DNA of 64,000 nucleotides, taken from positions 2,435,001 through 2,499,000 of the forward strand of contig NZ_JARUBM010000002.1 of NCBI RefSeq assembly GCF_029626175.1, in the 5' to 3' direction. The stretch's first letter is position 1; each line of letters starts with the position of its first letter. This document shows, piece by piece, positions 46,201-53,733 of the stretch. The position numbers were made by a program, and so were the translations under genes. The notes under the pieces were generated by a model. It saw only the letters and a list, made by a program, of their open reading frames with translations, ran no database searches and was not told the origin of the DNA. The stretch is from Micromonospora sp. WMMD1082 (lineage in GTDB: Bacteria; Actinomycetota; Actinomycetes; Mycobacteriales; Micromonosporaceae).

Positions 46201-47645
46201 CCGCCGAGGCGCTGGCGAACGACCCGGTCTTCGGCCGGTTCACCCGGGCCGACGCGACCATCGACGCGATCTTCAGCGGTCACACCCACCAGCCGTACGC
46301 CTTCGAGGTCCCGGTTCCCGGGACCGACAAGCTGCGTCCGGTCGTCCAGGCCGAGGACTACGGCAAGCGCCTGGGCAAGGTCACGCTGACCTTCGACCCG
46401 GAGTCGGGTGCGGTCACCTCGGCCGACGCCTCGCTGGTCGACGTGGTCGGCGCGCCGGAGGACCCGGCGGTGGCCGAGATCGTGGCCGCGGCCAGGGTCC
46501 GGGCCGAGGAACTGGGCCAGCAGAAGCTCGGTGAGATCACCGCCGACATCCGGCGGGCCTACACCGACGGCAACGAGGACCGGGGCAAGGAGTCGGCGCT
46601 GGGCAACTTCATCGCCGACGTGCAGCTCGCCGGCACCTCCGACGCCGGCCGGGGCGGGGCGCAGATCGCGTTCATGAACCCGGGCGGTCTGCGGGCCGAC
46701 CTGCTGTACGGGACCGACGGCACGGTGACCTACGCCGACGCCTTCGCCGTCCAGCCGTTCGCCAACGACGTGGTCACCAAGACCTACACCGGCGCCGAGA
46801 TCAAGCAGGTGCTGGAGGAGCAGTGGCAGCCGGCCGGCGCGTCCCGCCCGGTGCTCTGGCTGGGCGTCTCGGAGGGCTTCAGCTACACGTACGACCCGGA
46901 GGCCGCCCAGGGCTCGCGGATCACCTCGATCACGCTGAACGGCACGCCGATCGACCCGGCGGGCAGCTACCGGGTGACGGTGAACTCGTTCCTCGCCGCC
47001 GGTGGCGACAACTTCACCACCCTCGGCGGGGGCACCAACCCGGCGACCACCGGTGACAACGACCTCACCATGCTGGTCAGCTACTTCGCGGCGAACTCGC
47101 CGGTCACCGCGGACACCGAGCCGCGGTCGTCCGTCGGCCAGGGTGGGCCGGGCGGGCCGGTCTGCACCACGACGATCACCGGCAAGTACACCAAGCCGCT
47201 GATCGTCACCACCGGTCTGACCTGCGTGGAGAACGCCACGATCGCCGGACCGGTCTCGGTCGGCGCGGGGGCCTCCCTGCGGGTCACCGGCGGCACCATC
47301 AGCGGACCGGTGTCGGCCACCCGGCCGGCGCTGTTCGAGCTGTCGGGCGCCACGGTGTCCGGCCCGGTCACGGTGGCGGGCACCACCGGTGACCTGAAGA
47401 TCAGCAAGGGCAAGATCAACGGACCGCTGTCGCTCGTGGCCAACCTCGGTGGGGTACGGGTCGACACGGTCACCGTCAGCGGCCCGGTGAGCGTGACCGG
47501 CAACTCCGGCAGCCAGCCGGTGATCGTCGCCGCCAACACCATCAGTGGCCCGCTGGCCTGCTCGGGCAACACCCCTGCGCCGGTGAACGAGGGCCGGCCG
47601 AACACGGTGAAGGGCCCGGCCGCGGGCCAGTGCGCTCGCCTCTGA
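43257..47645 (+). CDS. Secreted NucH/ExeM-type nuclease-5'-nucleotidase
   Basis: A protein of 1,462 residues with a signal peptide (~1-33). Domains are lamin-tail (~38-170), a DPDPDPD linker, OB-fold (~200-420), endonuclease/exonuclease/phosphatase (from LRVASFNVLNYF ~478, with LEEIE, VVANHFKSKS and DHNPLVV), calcineurin-type metallophosphatase (LLSINDFHGRLES ~785, GNHEFDKG ~868, GHTHQP) and 5'-nucleotidase C-terminal (~1110-1270, GGDNF). The last ~160 residues are repeated ISGPVS-type coils like a bactofilin or beta-helix. The enzyme should degrade extracellular DNA and dephosphorylate nucleotides for phosphate or carbon scavenging. CGGAGG nine bases upstream sets the ATG. A strong hairpin follows the stop. 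Confidence 0.93.
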   Translation: MQRTRSTRPFTIPGVLVTATALILSGGTAAVAAPATTTPFISEIHYDNVGTDTGEAIEVEAPAGYDLTGWQVVLYNGANGAAYSTRTLGGVVPDAGVVVESYPTDGIQNGSPDGVALVAPGGEVAEFLTYEGTFTATGGPANGLTGVDIGVQETASTPAGHSLQKIDGSWRAPAPHTFGVRNGAPDPDPDPDPDPTGCTVTVDHSIAEVQGTGADTPLAGTRVTVEGIVTADHRTGGYNGVYVQTAGSGGERPVAAGTASDGIFVYLTTNTANHPSVAIGDRVRVSGTASEFNGLTQLTIAARADVQVCEQGAPLPAPVPVELPLGDAARESVESMLVAPVGPYTVSEVYNTNRYGEVVLTAGDEPARTPTDVARPGSDIALALAAENKLRRLLIDDGRTTNLATAGLLPPYVSPANPLRVGDSVEAFGSSVLSYGFNEWRLQPTLPVDADTPPAARTTFKITNPRTAAPVDVGGDLRVASFNVLNYFVHFGGDARGAADEAALAKQEAKIVSAISALGADVVALEEIENSVRFTAEDPQQALKRLVAALNDKDGAGTWDYVRTPAELPGAAEQDFITTAIIFKPAKAQPKGPSRSVNDETVWFNAREPIAQAFSAGPVDFIVVANHFKSKSGAGTGDNADAGDGQGGWNGDRVRQARALAAFVDQVKADSDTSDVLLLGDFNAYTHEDPMQVFYDEQYRNLNDTGRTSYVFNGESGSLDHALASPSLAARVTGVDVWEINAVESYAFQYDGLAAFFAPDPYRASDHNPLVVGIDTGAGTGPVDLQLLSINDFHGRLESPATVDGQPVGGAAQIAGLVNQLRAENPNTAFVSAGDNIGASTFISAIDDDNPTIDVLNQAGLLVSAVGNHEFDKGMADLTGRVTERADFPLLGANVYRGDTRALPAYSVDTIGGVRVGFVGVVTEQTASLVSPDGIVGLTFRDPVAEANLVAGQLKDGNPDNGEADVVVLLAHEGAATENINSAEALANDPVFGRFTRADATIDAIFSGHTHQPYAFEVPVPGTDKLRPVVQAEDYGKRLGKVTLTFDPESGAVTSADASLVDVVGAPEDPAVAEIVAAARVRAEELGQQKLGEITADIRRAYTDGNEDRGKESALGNFIADVQLAGTSDAGRGGAQIAFMNPGGLRADLLYGTDGTVTYADAFAVQPFANDVVTKTYTGAEIKQVLEEQWQPAGASRPVLWLGVSEGFSYTYDPEAAQGSRITSITLNGTPIDPAGSYRVTVNSFLAAGGDNFTTLGGGTNPATTGDNDLTMLVSYFAANSPVTADTEPRSSVGQGGPGGPVCTTTITGKYTKPLIVTTGLTCVENATIAGPVSVGAGASLRVTGGTISGPVSATRPALFELSGATVSGPVTVAGTTGDLKISKGKINGPLSLVANLGGVRVDTVTVSGPVSVTGNSGSQPVIVAANTISGPLACSGNTPAPVNEGRPNTVKGPAAGQCARL

Positions 47646-47669
47646 CCCGGTAGCGGTCCACACAGGCGG

Positions 47670-47707
47670 CATGTCGGGGCTTTCGGGAATCCGGAAGCCC
47701 CGACATG
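47670..47707. terminator. Bidirectional hairpin terminator
   Basis: A 17-bp stem beginning CATGTCGGGGCTT (one G-U pair) with the loop GAAT lies between the convergent nucH and kinase genes, 24 bases after the nucH stop. Confidence 0.85.
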
Positions 47708-47719
47708 GCGCAAACCACG

Positions 47720-49162
47720 TCAGCCGGCTGGCGGTGCCTCGGGGCTGATCGGCAGCAGCACCCGGAACACGGTGCTTCCGGGCACGCTCGTCACCCGGAT
47801 GTCGCCGTGGTGCTTGTTGACCACGATCCGGTAGGAGATGTCCAGGCCCAGGCCGGTGCCCTCGCCGACCGGCTTGGTGGTGAAGAACGGTTCGAAGATG
47901 CGGGGGCGGATCTCCTCCGGAATGCCCGCGCCGGTGTCCGCGATCTCGACGATCAACTGGTCGTGCTCGCCGAGGGTGCGCACGGTCAGCACCCCCACGC
48001 CGCCCATCGCGCCGAGCGCGTTGTCGATCAGGTTGCTCCACACCTGGTTCAGCTCGGCGGCGTACGCCGGGATCGAGGGCAGACTCCGGTCGTACTCCCG
48101 GACCAGCCGGACCCCGGCGATCTTCGCCTTGAACATCACCAGCGTGGCGTCGAGCAGCTCATGGACGTCCACCACCTGGTAGGGCGCCCGGTCGAGTTGG
48201 GAGTACTGCTTGGCCGCACCGACCAGGGTGGAGATCCGGATCGCCGCGTCGGCGATCTCCCGCATCAGCAGCTCGGTCTCCACCGTGTAGGTCAGCCAGC
48301 GCACCGCCGGCTCCAGCTCCTCCGCGCCCACCGCCGCCCGGACCCGCTCCAGCCAGTCGACGTCCAACCCGCCGTTGACCAGCGTCGGGGCCAGCTCCCA
48401 GCCGCCGGTCAGGCCCCGGTCGTCCAGCCAGTCGGTCAGCTCGTCCTCGGCGTCGCTGGTCGCCATCGGCGACAGCGTGGGCGCCTTCGCCACCCGCTCC
48501 ACCGCCTCCTCCTGGAGGCCCACCAGGGCGTGCAGCCGCCGACCGTCGATCCGGCCATCGGCGATCATGGCGAGCTTGTGGCGCATCCCGGCGATCCGCT
48601 CCCGCAGGCTGGAGGTGGCCCGTACCGCCGCGCTCGCCGGATTGTTCAGCTCGTGGGTCAGGCCCGCCGACAGAGAGCCCAGGGCCAGCAGCCGCTCGCG
48701 CTCCCCGATCAGGGCCTGGGTGTCCCGCATGCCGACGAACATCCCCTCCAGCAGGTGCATCGCCATCGGGAACCAGGAACGCACCGCGTGCGCGAACTTC
48801 TCCGCCGGCAGCACGAAGAACTCGGCGTCGGTGAGCGCCCACATGCTGTTGCGGTACTGCCGGCCGTCGCCCAGATACGCCTGGGTGGCACCGCCGTACA
48901 CCCCGCGCTGCGCGGTGCGGTTGATCTCCACCTGGTCACCCTGGACCGTGCGGCACAGCCGTACCGTGCCGTCGAGCAGGACGAAGAAGCATTCCGCCGG
49001 GTCACCCTCGGCGTAGACCAGGGCGCCGGCCTCCCGCCGCTCGACCCGACCCTGTTCGGCCAGCCAAGCCAGCTGCCCGGCGTCGAGCGACTCGAACAGG
49101 AAGAGGGTCCGGATGTCCTCGGGCGTCAACCGCCGCAGCGGAGCGCCGTCCCCGGTGGTCAC
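47720..49162 (-). CDS. cNMP-binding sensor histidine kinase
   Basis: A protein of 480 residues. The N-terminal cyclic-nucleotide-binding (CAP-like) domain spans ~15-125 ([22 protein letters not shown]). A histidine kinase follows with H-box His170 ([14 protein letters not shown]), N-box ([15 protein letters not shown]) and G-boxes ([23 protein letters not shown]). There is no transmembrane segment, so it is a cytoplasmic sensor. The GTG start at 49162 overlaps the receiver-oxidoreductase stop by GTGA, so its partner response regulator is the N-terminal receiver of that protein. The stimulus may be a nucleotide or redox state. Confidence 0.92.
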   Translation of the reverse strand: MTTGDGAPLRRLTPEDIRTLFLFESLDAGQLAWLAEQGRVERREAGALVYAEGDPAECFFVLLDGTVRLCRTVQGDQVEINRTAQRGVYGGATQAYLGDGRQYRNSMWALTDAEFFVLPAEKFAHAVRSWFPMAMHLLEGMFVGMRDTQALIGERERLLALGSLSAGLTHELNNPASAAVRATSSLRERIAGMRHKLAMIADGRIDGRRLHALVGLQEEAVERVAKAPTLSPMATSDAEDELTDWLDDRGLTGGWELAPTLVNGGLDVDWLERVRAAVGAEELEPAVRWLTYTVETELLMREIADAAIRISTLVGAAKQYSQLDRAPYQVVDVHELLDATLVMFKAKIAGVRLVREYDRSLPSIPAYAAELNQVWSNLIDNALGAMGGVGVLTVRTLGEHDQLIVEIADTGAGIPEEIRPRIFEPFFTTKPVGEGTGLGLDISYRIVVNKHHGDIRVTSVPGSTVFRVLLPISPEAPPAG

Positions 49163-50817
49163 TGCGCCTCCAGGTAGCGGTGCACGAGCGACACGGCCAT
49201 CGCGCCCTCGCCGACGGCGGAGGCCACCCGCTTCACCGACGCCGCGCGGACGTCACCGGCGGCGAAGACTCCCGGCAGGCTCGACTCGAGGTGGTACGGG
49301 TCACGCCGCAGCGACCAGCCCGGCGGTCGCCGCCCCCCGGTGACCAGGTCCGGTCCGGTGACCACGAAGCCCTGCTCGTCGCGGAGCAGGGTGCCGTCCA
49401 GCCAACCGGTCCGCGGCTCGGCCCCGATGAAGACGAACAGCCAGGAGGTGTCCACCTCCCGCTGCTCGCCGGTCCGGGTGTCCCGCAGCGTCAGCCGTTG
49501 CAGGTGCCCGTCGCCCGCGGCGTGCGCCACCTCCGTGAACGGGTGGACGGTCACCTGCTCGATGCGGTCGAGCTGGTCGATGAGGTACTGGGACATCGAC
49601 GCGGTCAGGTCCGCGCCCCGGATCAGCAGATGCACCCGCTCGGCATAGCGGGAGAAGTAGACCGCCGCCTGGCCCGCCGAGTTCGCCCCGCCCACGATGT
49701 AGACGTCCTCGCCGACGCAGCTCGGCGCCTCGCTGGCGGCCGAGCCGTAGAAGACGCCCCGGCCGGTGAAGTCGGCCAGGCCGGGTGCGCCGAGCATCCG
49801 GTACGACACGCCGGTCGCCAGCACGACCGAGTGCGCGGCGAGCGTCTGGCCGTCGCTGAACCGCAGCAGCCGCGCCGAGCCGGCCTCCTCCAGCCCGATG
49901 GCCTCCCTGGTGCTGAGCAACTCCGCGCCGAACTTCAGCGCCTGCCGGCGGGCCCGGTCGGTGAGCTGCGCGCCGGAGACTCCGTCGGGAAAGCCGAGGT
50001 AGTTCTCGATCCGGCTGCTCTGCCCCGCCTGACCGCCGGTGGCCAGCCGCTCCACCAGGACGGTACGCAGCCCTTCCGACGCCCCGTACACGGCGGCTCC
50101 CAGCCCGGCCGGCCCACCGCCGACGACCACCAGGTCGTAGAAGTCCGCGGTGGGGGTGACGTTCAGGCCCACCAGCCCGGCCAGTTCCGCCTCCGAGGGT
50201 GCCACCAGGGCCTTGCCGTCGGCGGTGACCACCAGCGGGACATCGCCCGTGGTCGCCCCGGCCGCCGCGAGCAGCCGGCCGGCCTCGGGGTCGTCGGTCA
50301 GCAGCCACCGGTACGGGACCAGGTTGCGGGCGAGGAAGTCGCGGACCGCGAAGGACTCGGCGGACCAGCGGTGGCCGACCACCCTGATCTCGGTCGCTGC
50401 GGCCTCCGGGCTGGCCGACCACGCCTCCAGCAGCGAGTCGACGACCGGGTAGAGCTTCTCCTCCGGCGGATGCCAGGGCTTGAGCAGGTAGTGGTCGAGG
50501 TCGACCAGGTTGATCGCGTCGATCGCCGCGCCGGTGTCCGCGTACGCGGTCAGCAGCACCCGCCGTGCGGCGGGGAACAGGTCCATCGCGGCTTCCAGGA
50601 ACTCGATGCCGGTCATCTCCGGCATCCGGTAGTCGGCCAGCAGCAGCGCCACCTGTTCGCCGCGCAGCTTGACCTCGCGCAGCGCCTCCAGTGCCTCCGG
50701 CCCGGAACTGGCGCGAACCACCCGGTACCGATCGCCGTAGCGGCGCCGGATGTCCCGAGCGACCGCGCGGGAGACCGCCGGATCGTCGTCGAGGGTGAGG
50801 ATCACCGGGTTCGCCAT
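49159..50817 (-). CDS. Response-regulator receiver fused to thioredoxin-reductase-like flavoprotein
   Basis: A protein of 552 residues. The receiver domain (~1-130) has the phospho-acceptor Asp62 (LLADYRMPEMTG) and LLKPW. A thioredoxin-fold-like spacer (~140-215) is followed by a TrxR-like FAD/NAD(P)H oxidoreductase (VVVGGGPAGLGAAVYGAS ~230, VYIVGGANSAGQAAVYFS, FAAGDVRAASVKRVASAVGEGAM). The position of the redox-active CxxC reads AASE in YGSAASEAPSC, so classical disulfide reduction is not expected. Phosphorylation by the coupled kinase may control a flavin-dependent activity. It overlaps the kinase gene by GTGA. Confidence 0.92.
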   Translation of the reverse strand: MANPVILTLDDDPAVSRAVARDIRRRYGDRYRVVRASSGPEALEALREVKLRGEQVALLLADYRMPEMTGIEFLEAAMDLFPAARRVLLTAYADTGAAIDAINLVDLDHYLLKPWHPPEEKLYPVVDSLLEAWSASPEAAATEIRVVGHRWSAESFAVRDFLARNLVPYRWLLTDDPEAGRLLAAAGATTGDVPLVVTADGKALVAPSEAELAGLVGLNVTPTADFYDLVVVGGGPAGLGAAVYGASEGLRTVLVERLATGGQAGQSSRIENYLGFPDGVSGAQLTDRARRQALKFGAELLSTREAIGLEEAGSARLLRFSDGQTLAAHSVVLATGVSYRMLGAPGLADFTGRGVFYGSAASEAPSCVGEDVYIVGGANSAGQAAVYFSRYAERVHLLIRGADLTASMSQYLIDQLDRIEQVTVHPFTEVAHAAGDGHLQRLTLRDTRTGEQREVDTSWLFVFIGAEPRTGWLDGTLLRDEQGFVVTGPDLVTGGRRPPGWSLRRDPYHLESSLPGVFAAGDVRAASVKRVASAVGEGAMAVSLVHRYLEAQ

Positions 50818-50878
50818 GCGCCCATGAAACCACGCCCGTGTTCCCGCCCGGTTGCCCGCGAACCGCGCGGTCCGCCGC

Positions 50879-51346
50879 TCAGCCCAGCCTCTCGCCGTAC
50901 ACGTGGTCGACGCTCATCGTCATGAGCACCCGGCGGTCGGCGACCATCACCGACCGGTACTCGTCCCAGTCCGGATGCTCCCCGGCGGCCCGGCGGTAGT
51001 AGTCCACCAGCGCCTCGACCTCGGGGCCGTACGGGTCGGTGCCCGGCCCGACCAGGGTTGCCGTGCCCTCGGCGGTGGCCCACGACCGACCGTCGGGGCT
51101 GGTCACCTCCAGCGTGGCGCGGGGATCCCGGCGCAGGTTCGCCGTCTTGGCCCGCCCGTCGGTCATCGACACGTGGATCACCCCGGCCGGCCGGTCGTAG
51201 AAGGGCATGACCGGCGAGAGTTGGGGCCGGCCGTCCGACTTGATCGTGGCCAGGACGCCGAGACGACTCGCCGCGAGCAGGGCCCGTGGGTCGTACGGCT
51301 CGACTCCGGCCTCGGACGACGGCTGGCCCGTCAGGCGATCACTCAT
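50879..51346 (-). CDS. PPOX-class (F420-type) oxidoreductase
   Basis: A protein of 155 residues with the split-barrel flavoprotein pattern: LLAASRLGVLATIKSDGRPQLSPVMPFYD, IHVSMTDGRAKTANLRRDPRATLEV, and a late YRSVMVADRRVLMTMSVDHVYG. The family binds FMN or F420 and reduces small molecules. The ATG at 51346 overlaps the TetR stop by one base (TGATG) and follows AGGGGGGAAAG, so both are co-transcribed and both may be autoregulated through the palindromes at ~52.0 kb. Confidence 0.88.
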   Translation of the reverse strand: MSDRLTGQPSSEAGVEPYDPRALLAASRLGVLATIKSDGRPQLSPVMPFYDRPAGVIHVSMTDGRAKTANLRRDPRATLEVTSPDGRSWATAEGTATLVGPGTDPYGPEVEALVDYYRRAAGEHPDWDEYRSVMVADRRVLMTMSVDHVYGERLG

Positions 51347-51981
51347 CAACTTTCCCCCCTCGCGGTGATCCTGTCCCCGGGCGGGTCTCCGGTGCGCAAC
51401 CCGCGGAGCAGGATGTCGACGTACAGGTCGGTGCCGCCGCCGATCCGCACCGCCTGCTGCAACCCGCAGAACAGCGCCCGGACGTCATCCGCGGTGATCT
51501 CCGGACGGATCGCTCCCGCCGCGCGGGCCCGCTCCAGCAGTCGATCCACGGCGTCGGACAGCGCCCGACCCAGTTCCCTGGTCTCCACGCAGACGGTGTC
51601 GGCGGAGGCCAGGGTGGCGGCCAGCGCCGGGTCGTTGCGCTGCTGGTCCAGCCCGGACCGGATCAGCCGGGCCAGCCCGGCGGCGACGTCGGGCTCGACC
51701 GCGGCGCGCTCGGCCTCCTCCACCAGCAGGGCGAACCCCTCGCCGGCCAGCGCCTCCAGCAGCGCCTGGCGGGTCGGGAAGTGCCGGTAGACGGTCCCGA
51801 CGCCGACCCCGGCGGCCTTGGCGACGGCGTTCATGGGCAGGTCCAGATCACCGGCGGCGACCCGCTCGCGGGCGGCCCGCAGCATGCGCGCCCGCACCCG
51901 GGCGGAGTCCGCCCGCAGGGGCTCGGTGTTCGGCGTCGGCACGCTCGGCCTGGCAGTCGGCACAGTACGAGGATAATCCAT
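51346..51981 (-). CDS. TetR-family transcriptional regulator
   Basis: A protein of 211 residues with an N-terminal TetR helix-turn-helix (ARMLRAARERVAAGDLDLPMNAVAKAAGVGVGTVYRHFPTRQALLEAL, ~32-80) and a ligand-binding C-terminal domain. It is divergent from the SDR gene across 88 bases containing two near-palindromic sites. The 5' end of the coding sequence itself overlaps a third related half site (GGATTATCC). Repression of itself, the PPOX gene and the SDR, relieved by a small molecule, is the standard expectation. Confidence 0.92.
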   Translation of the reverse strand: MDYPRTVPTARPSVPTPNTEPLRADSARVRARMLRAARERVAAGDLDLPMNAVAKAAGVGVGTVYRHFPTRQALLEALAGEGFALLVEEAERAAVEPDVAAGLARLIRSGLDQQRNDPALAATLASADTVCVETRELGRALSDAVDRLLERARAAGAIRPEITADDVRALFCGLQQAVRIGGGTDLYVDILLRGLRTGDPPGDRITARGES

Positions 51982-51991
51982 CCGAACTAAG

Positions 51992-52006
51992 CGGATTATC
52001 TATCCG
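51992..52006. promoter_or_regulatory. TetR operator candidate O1
   Basis: CGGATTATCTATCCG has 5-bp inverted arms (CGGAT/ATCCG) and differs from the reverse complement of the core of O2 by one base. It lies 11 bases upstream of the regulator start. Confidence 0.7.
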
Positions 52007-52031
52007 ATCTGTGCTACCGTCGTCGACAGCG

Positions 52032-52050
52032 AACGGATAGATTATCCGTT
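52032..52050. promoter_or_regulatory. TetR operator candidate O2
   Basis: AACGGATAGATTATCCGTT is a 19-base palindrome with 8-bp arms and a 3-base centre, 20 bases before the SDR start. The size and symmetry fit a TetR dimer site. Confidence 0.78.
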
Positions 52051-52069
52051 CCTCCATCGGAGGTGCGCC

Positions 52070-53002
52070 ATGCCCGTTTCCTGGACGCTCGACGAGATGC
52101 CCGACCAGACCGACCGGACGGCCGTGATCACCGGCGCGAGCAGCGGCCTCGGTCTGGTCGCCGCCGGACAACTCGCCGCAAGGGGAGCAACCGTGATCAT
52201 GGCGGTCCGCGACGTGGCCAAGGGCGAGCGGGCCCGCGCCGGGATCGCCGGCCACCTGGAGGTGCGCCGGCTCGACCTGGCCGACCTGGACTCGGTCCGC
52301 GCCTTCGCCGGTCAGCTGCGCGACGAGGGACGCCGGATCGACCTGTTGCTCAACAACGCCGGGATCAGCGCCGCCCGGCACCAGCACTCCCCGCAGGGGT
52401 ACGAGCAGGTCTTCGCCACCAACCACCTGGGCCACTTCGCCCTGACCGGCCTGCTGCTGGACCTCTTCCGCGCGGATCGCGATCCGCGGGTGGTCACCGT
52501 CGGTTCCGGCTTCTACCGGCTGCTCCGGGGCGGACCGGATCTGGACGACCTCGCCGGTGACCCGGCCGCCTCGTCGGGTGTCCGGTACATCCGGTCCAAG
52601 CAGGCGAACATGCTCTTCGGCGCCGAGCTGGACCGCCGGCTACGCCGCGCCGGCAGCCCGGTACGCAGCTACCTGGCCCACCCCGGGATGGCCCGCACGC
52701 CCATGCAGGATCAGCCCGACGGTCCCGCCGAGTGGGTCGTGACCCGCATCGGCGGTCTCCTGCTGGCCCGCAGCCCGCTACGCGGCACGATCCCGCTGCT
52801 CTACGCCGCCACCAGCCCGACGGCCGAGACCGGCGTCTTCCTCGGCCCTTCGCTGCGCAAGTGGGACAGCCGGGTGCACGCCCGCCCGATCGCCGCGCCC
52901 GGCGACGACCGGATCCTCGCCGGCCGGCTCTGGCAGGTCTCCGAGGCCGCGACCGGGATCCGCTTCCTCAGCGCGGCACCGGATCCGGCACCCCACCGGT
53001 GA
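52070..53002 (+). CDS. Short-chain dehydrogenase/reductase
   Basis: A protein of 310 residues with the classical SDR set: nucleotide-binding TGASSGLG (~22-29), LDLADLDSV, LLNNAGI, the catalytic Tyr-x-x-x-Lys in RYIRSKQAN, and a C-terminal LAHPGMARTPM turn. Substrate-binding residues are not diagnostic; the layout resembles retinol-dehydrogenase or WW-domain-oxidoreductase-like SDRs. GGAGG precedes the ATG. Divergent transcription from TetR and the operators between them indicate inducible expression. Confidence 0.92.
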   Translation: MPVSWTLDEMPDQTDRTAVITGASSGLGLVAAGQLAARGATVIMAVRDVAKGERARAGIAGHLEVRRLDLADLDSVRAFAGQLRDEGRRIDLLLNNAGISAARHQHSPQGYEQVFATNHLGHFALTGLLLDLFRADRDPRVVTVGSGFYRLLRGGPDLDDLAGDPAASSGVRYIRSKQANMLFGAELDRRLRRAGSPVRSYLAHPGMARTPMQDQPDGPAEWVVTRIGGLLLARSPLRGTIPLLYAATSPTAETGVFLGPSLRKWDSRVHARPIAAPGDDRILAGRLWQVSEAATGIRFLSAAPDPAPHR

Positions 53003-53023
53003 CCGGCCGTCGATCGAGTGTGG

Positions 53024-53644
53024 TCAGGAGGGGGTGGCCGTGGTCGCCGGGGCGGCACGGAACACGATCGTCACGCTGAACGTGGTCCCGTCCACCTGAT
53101 ACGCGTAGCAGCCCGGACCGCTGACCGTCGTGGTGGCCGGCAGGTCGGTCTCCGGGCCGGTCAGCACGGCGTAGTGCCCACCGTCGCGGGGCTCGCCGGT
53201 GTAGGCGAAGGCCGCCGCCGCGGCGCCCGGCGCGTCGATCCGCGCCGCCCGCACCAGCACCGGGCCGGTGTAGCCGGAGGCGATCCACCGGACCTTCTTC
53301 GTGTACCTGCCGTCGCGCTCCCGGTCCTGGTCGCGCAGTTGCAGGACGCCGTCGGTGAAGTAGTCGGCGACCGGGTACAGCGGGCCGGGACCGAGCACCC
53401 GGCTCGCCTGGGAAGTATCGGACCAGGGCCGCGGCTCGGTGACCGGGCAGTGGTCGCCGGGCCCCGCGGTGGGCAGCCGGAGCGGCGGGGCCGCAAGGTC
53501 GGCGGGCGACGTTGCCGGTGCCGACGCTGGCGGCGGTGCTGCCGTCAAGGCTGATGTCGGGGCGGCGTCCGGCGGTGGGCCGTCACAGGCCGCCACGCTC
53601 GACGCGAGCACCACGACCGCTGCCACCCGGGCCATCCGCACCAT
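53024..53644 (-). CDS. Secreted lipoprotein
   Basis: A protein of 206 residues with a type II signal peptide: basic MVRMAR, a hydrophobic core and lipobox SVAAC with the lipidated Cys at ~20. A disordered Pro/Ala/Ser linker (~22-60) precedes a compact beta-rich domain (GDHCPVTEPRPW, YPVADYFTDGVLQLRD, GTTFSVTIVFRAA). A pair of cysteines outside the lipobox could form a disulfide. GATACT lies just upstream of the ATG with no ribosome binding site, suggesting a leaderless transcript. It is not related to a family I recognise. Confidence 0.82.
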   Translation of the reverse strand: MVRMARVAAVVVLASSVAACDGPPPDAAPTSALTAAPPPASAPATSPADLAAPPLRLPTAGPGDHCPVTEPRPWSDTSQASRVLGPGPLYPVADYFTDGVLQLRDQDRERDGRYTKKVRWIASGYTGPVLVRAARIDAPGAAAAAFAYTGEPRDGGHYAVLTGPETDLPATTTVSGPGCYAYQVDGTTFSVTIVFRAAPATTATPS

Positions 53645-53733
53645 GTCCGCAGTATCGACCGGTCCTCCTCGTCCGCGCAGCCCCGGCCGGCCGGGACGCT
53701 CCGGTGCCGGCCGTTTGTCGGGGCCACGAGGGC

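Noticed and set aside
44580..48041. A minus-strand open frame of over 1,100 codons opposite nucH
   Set aside because: The plus strand encodes a signal peptide and well-defined nuclease and nucleotidase domains, and the terminator at 47670 lies within this frame.
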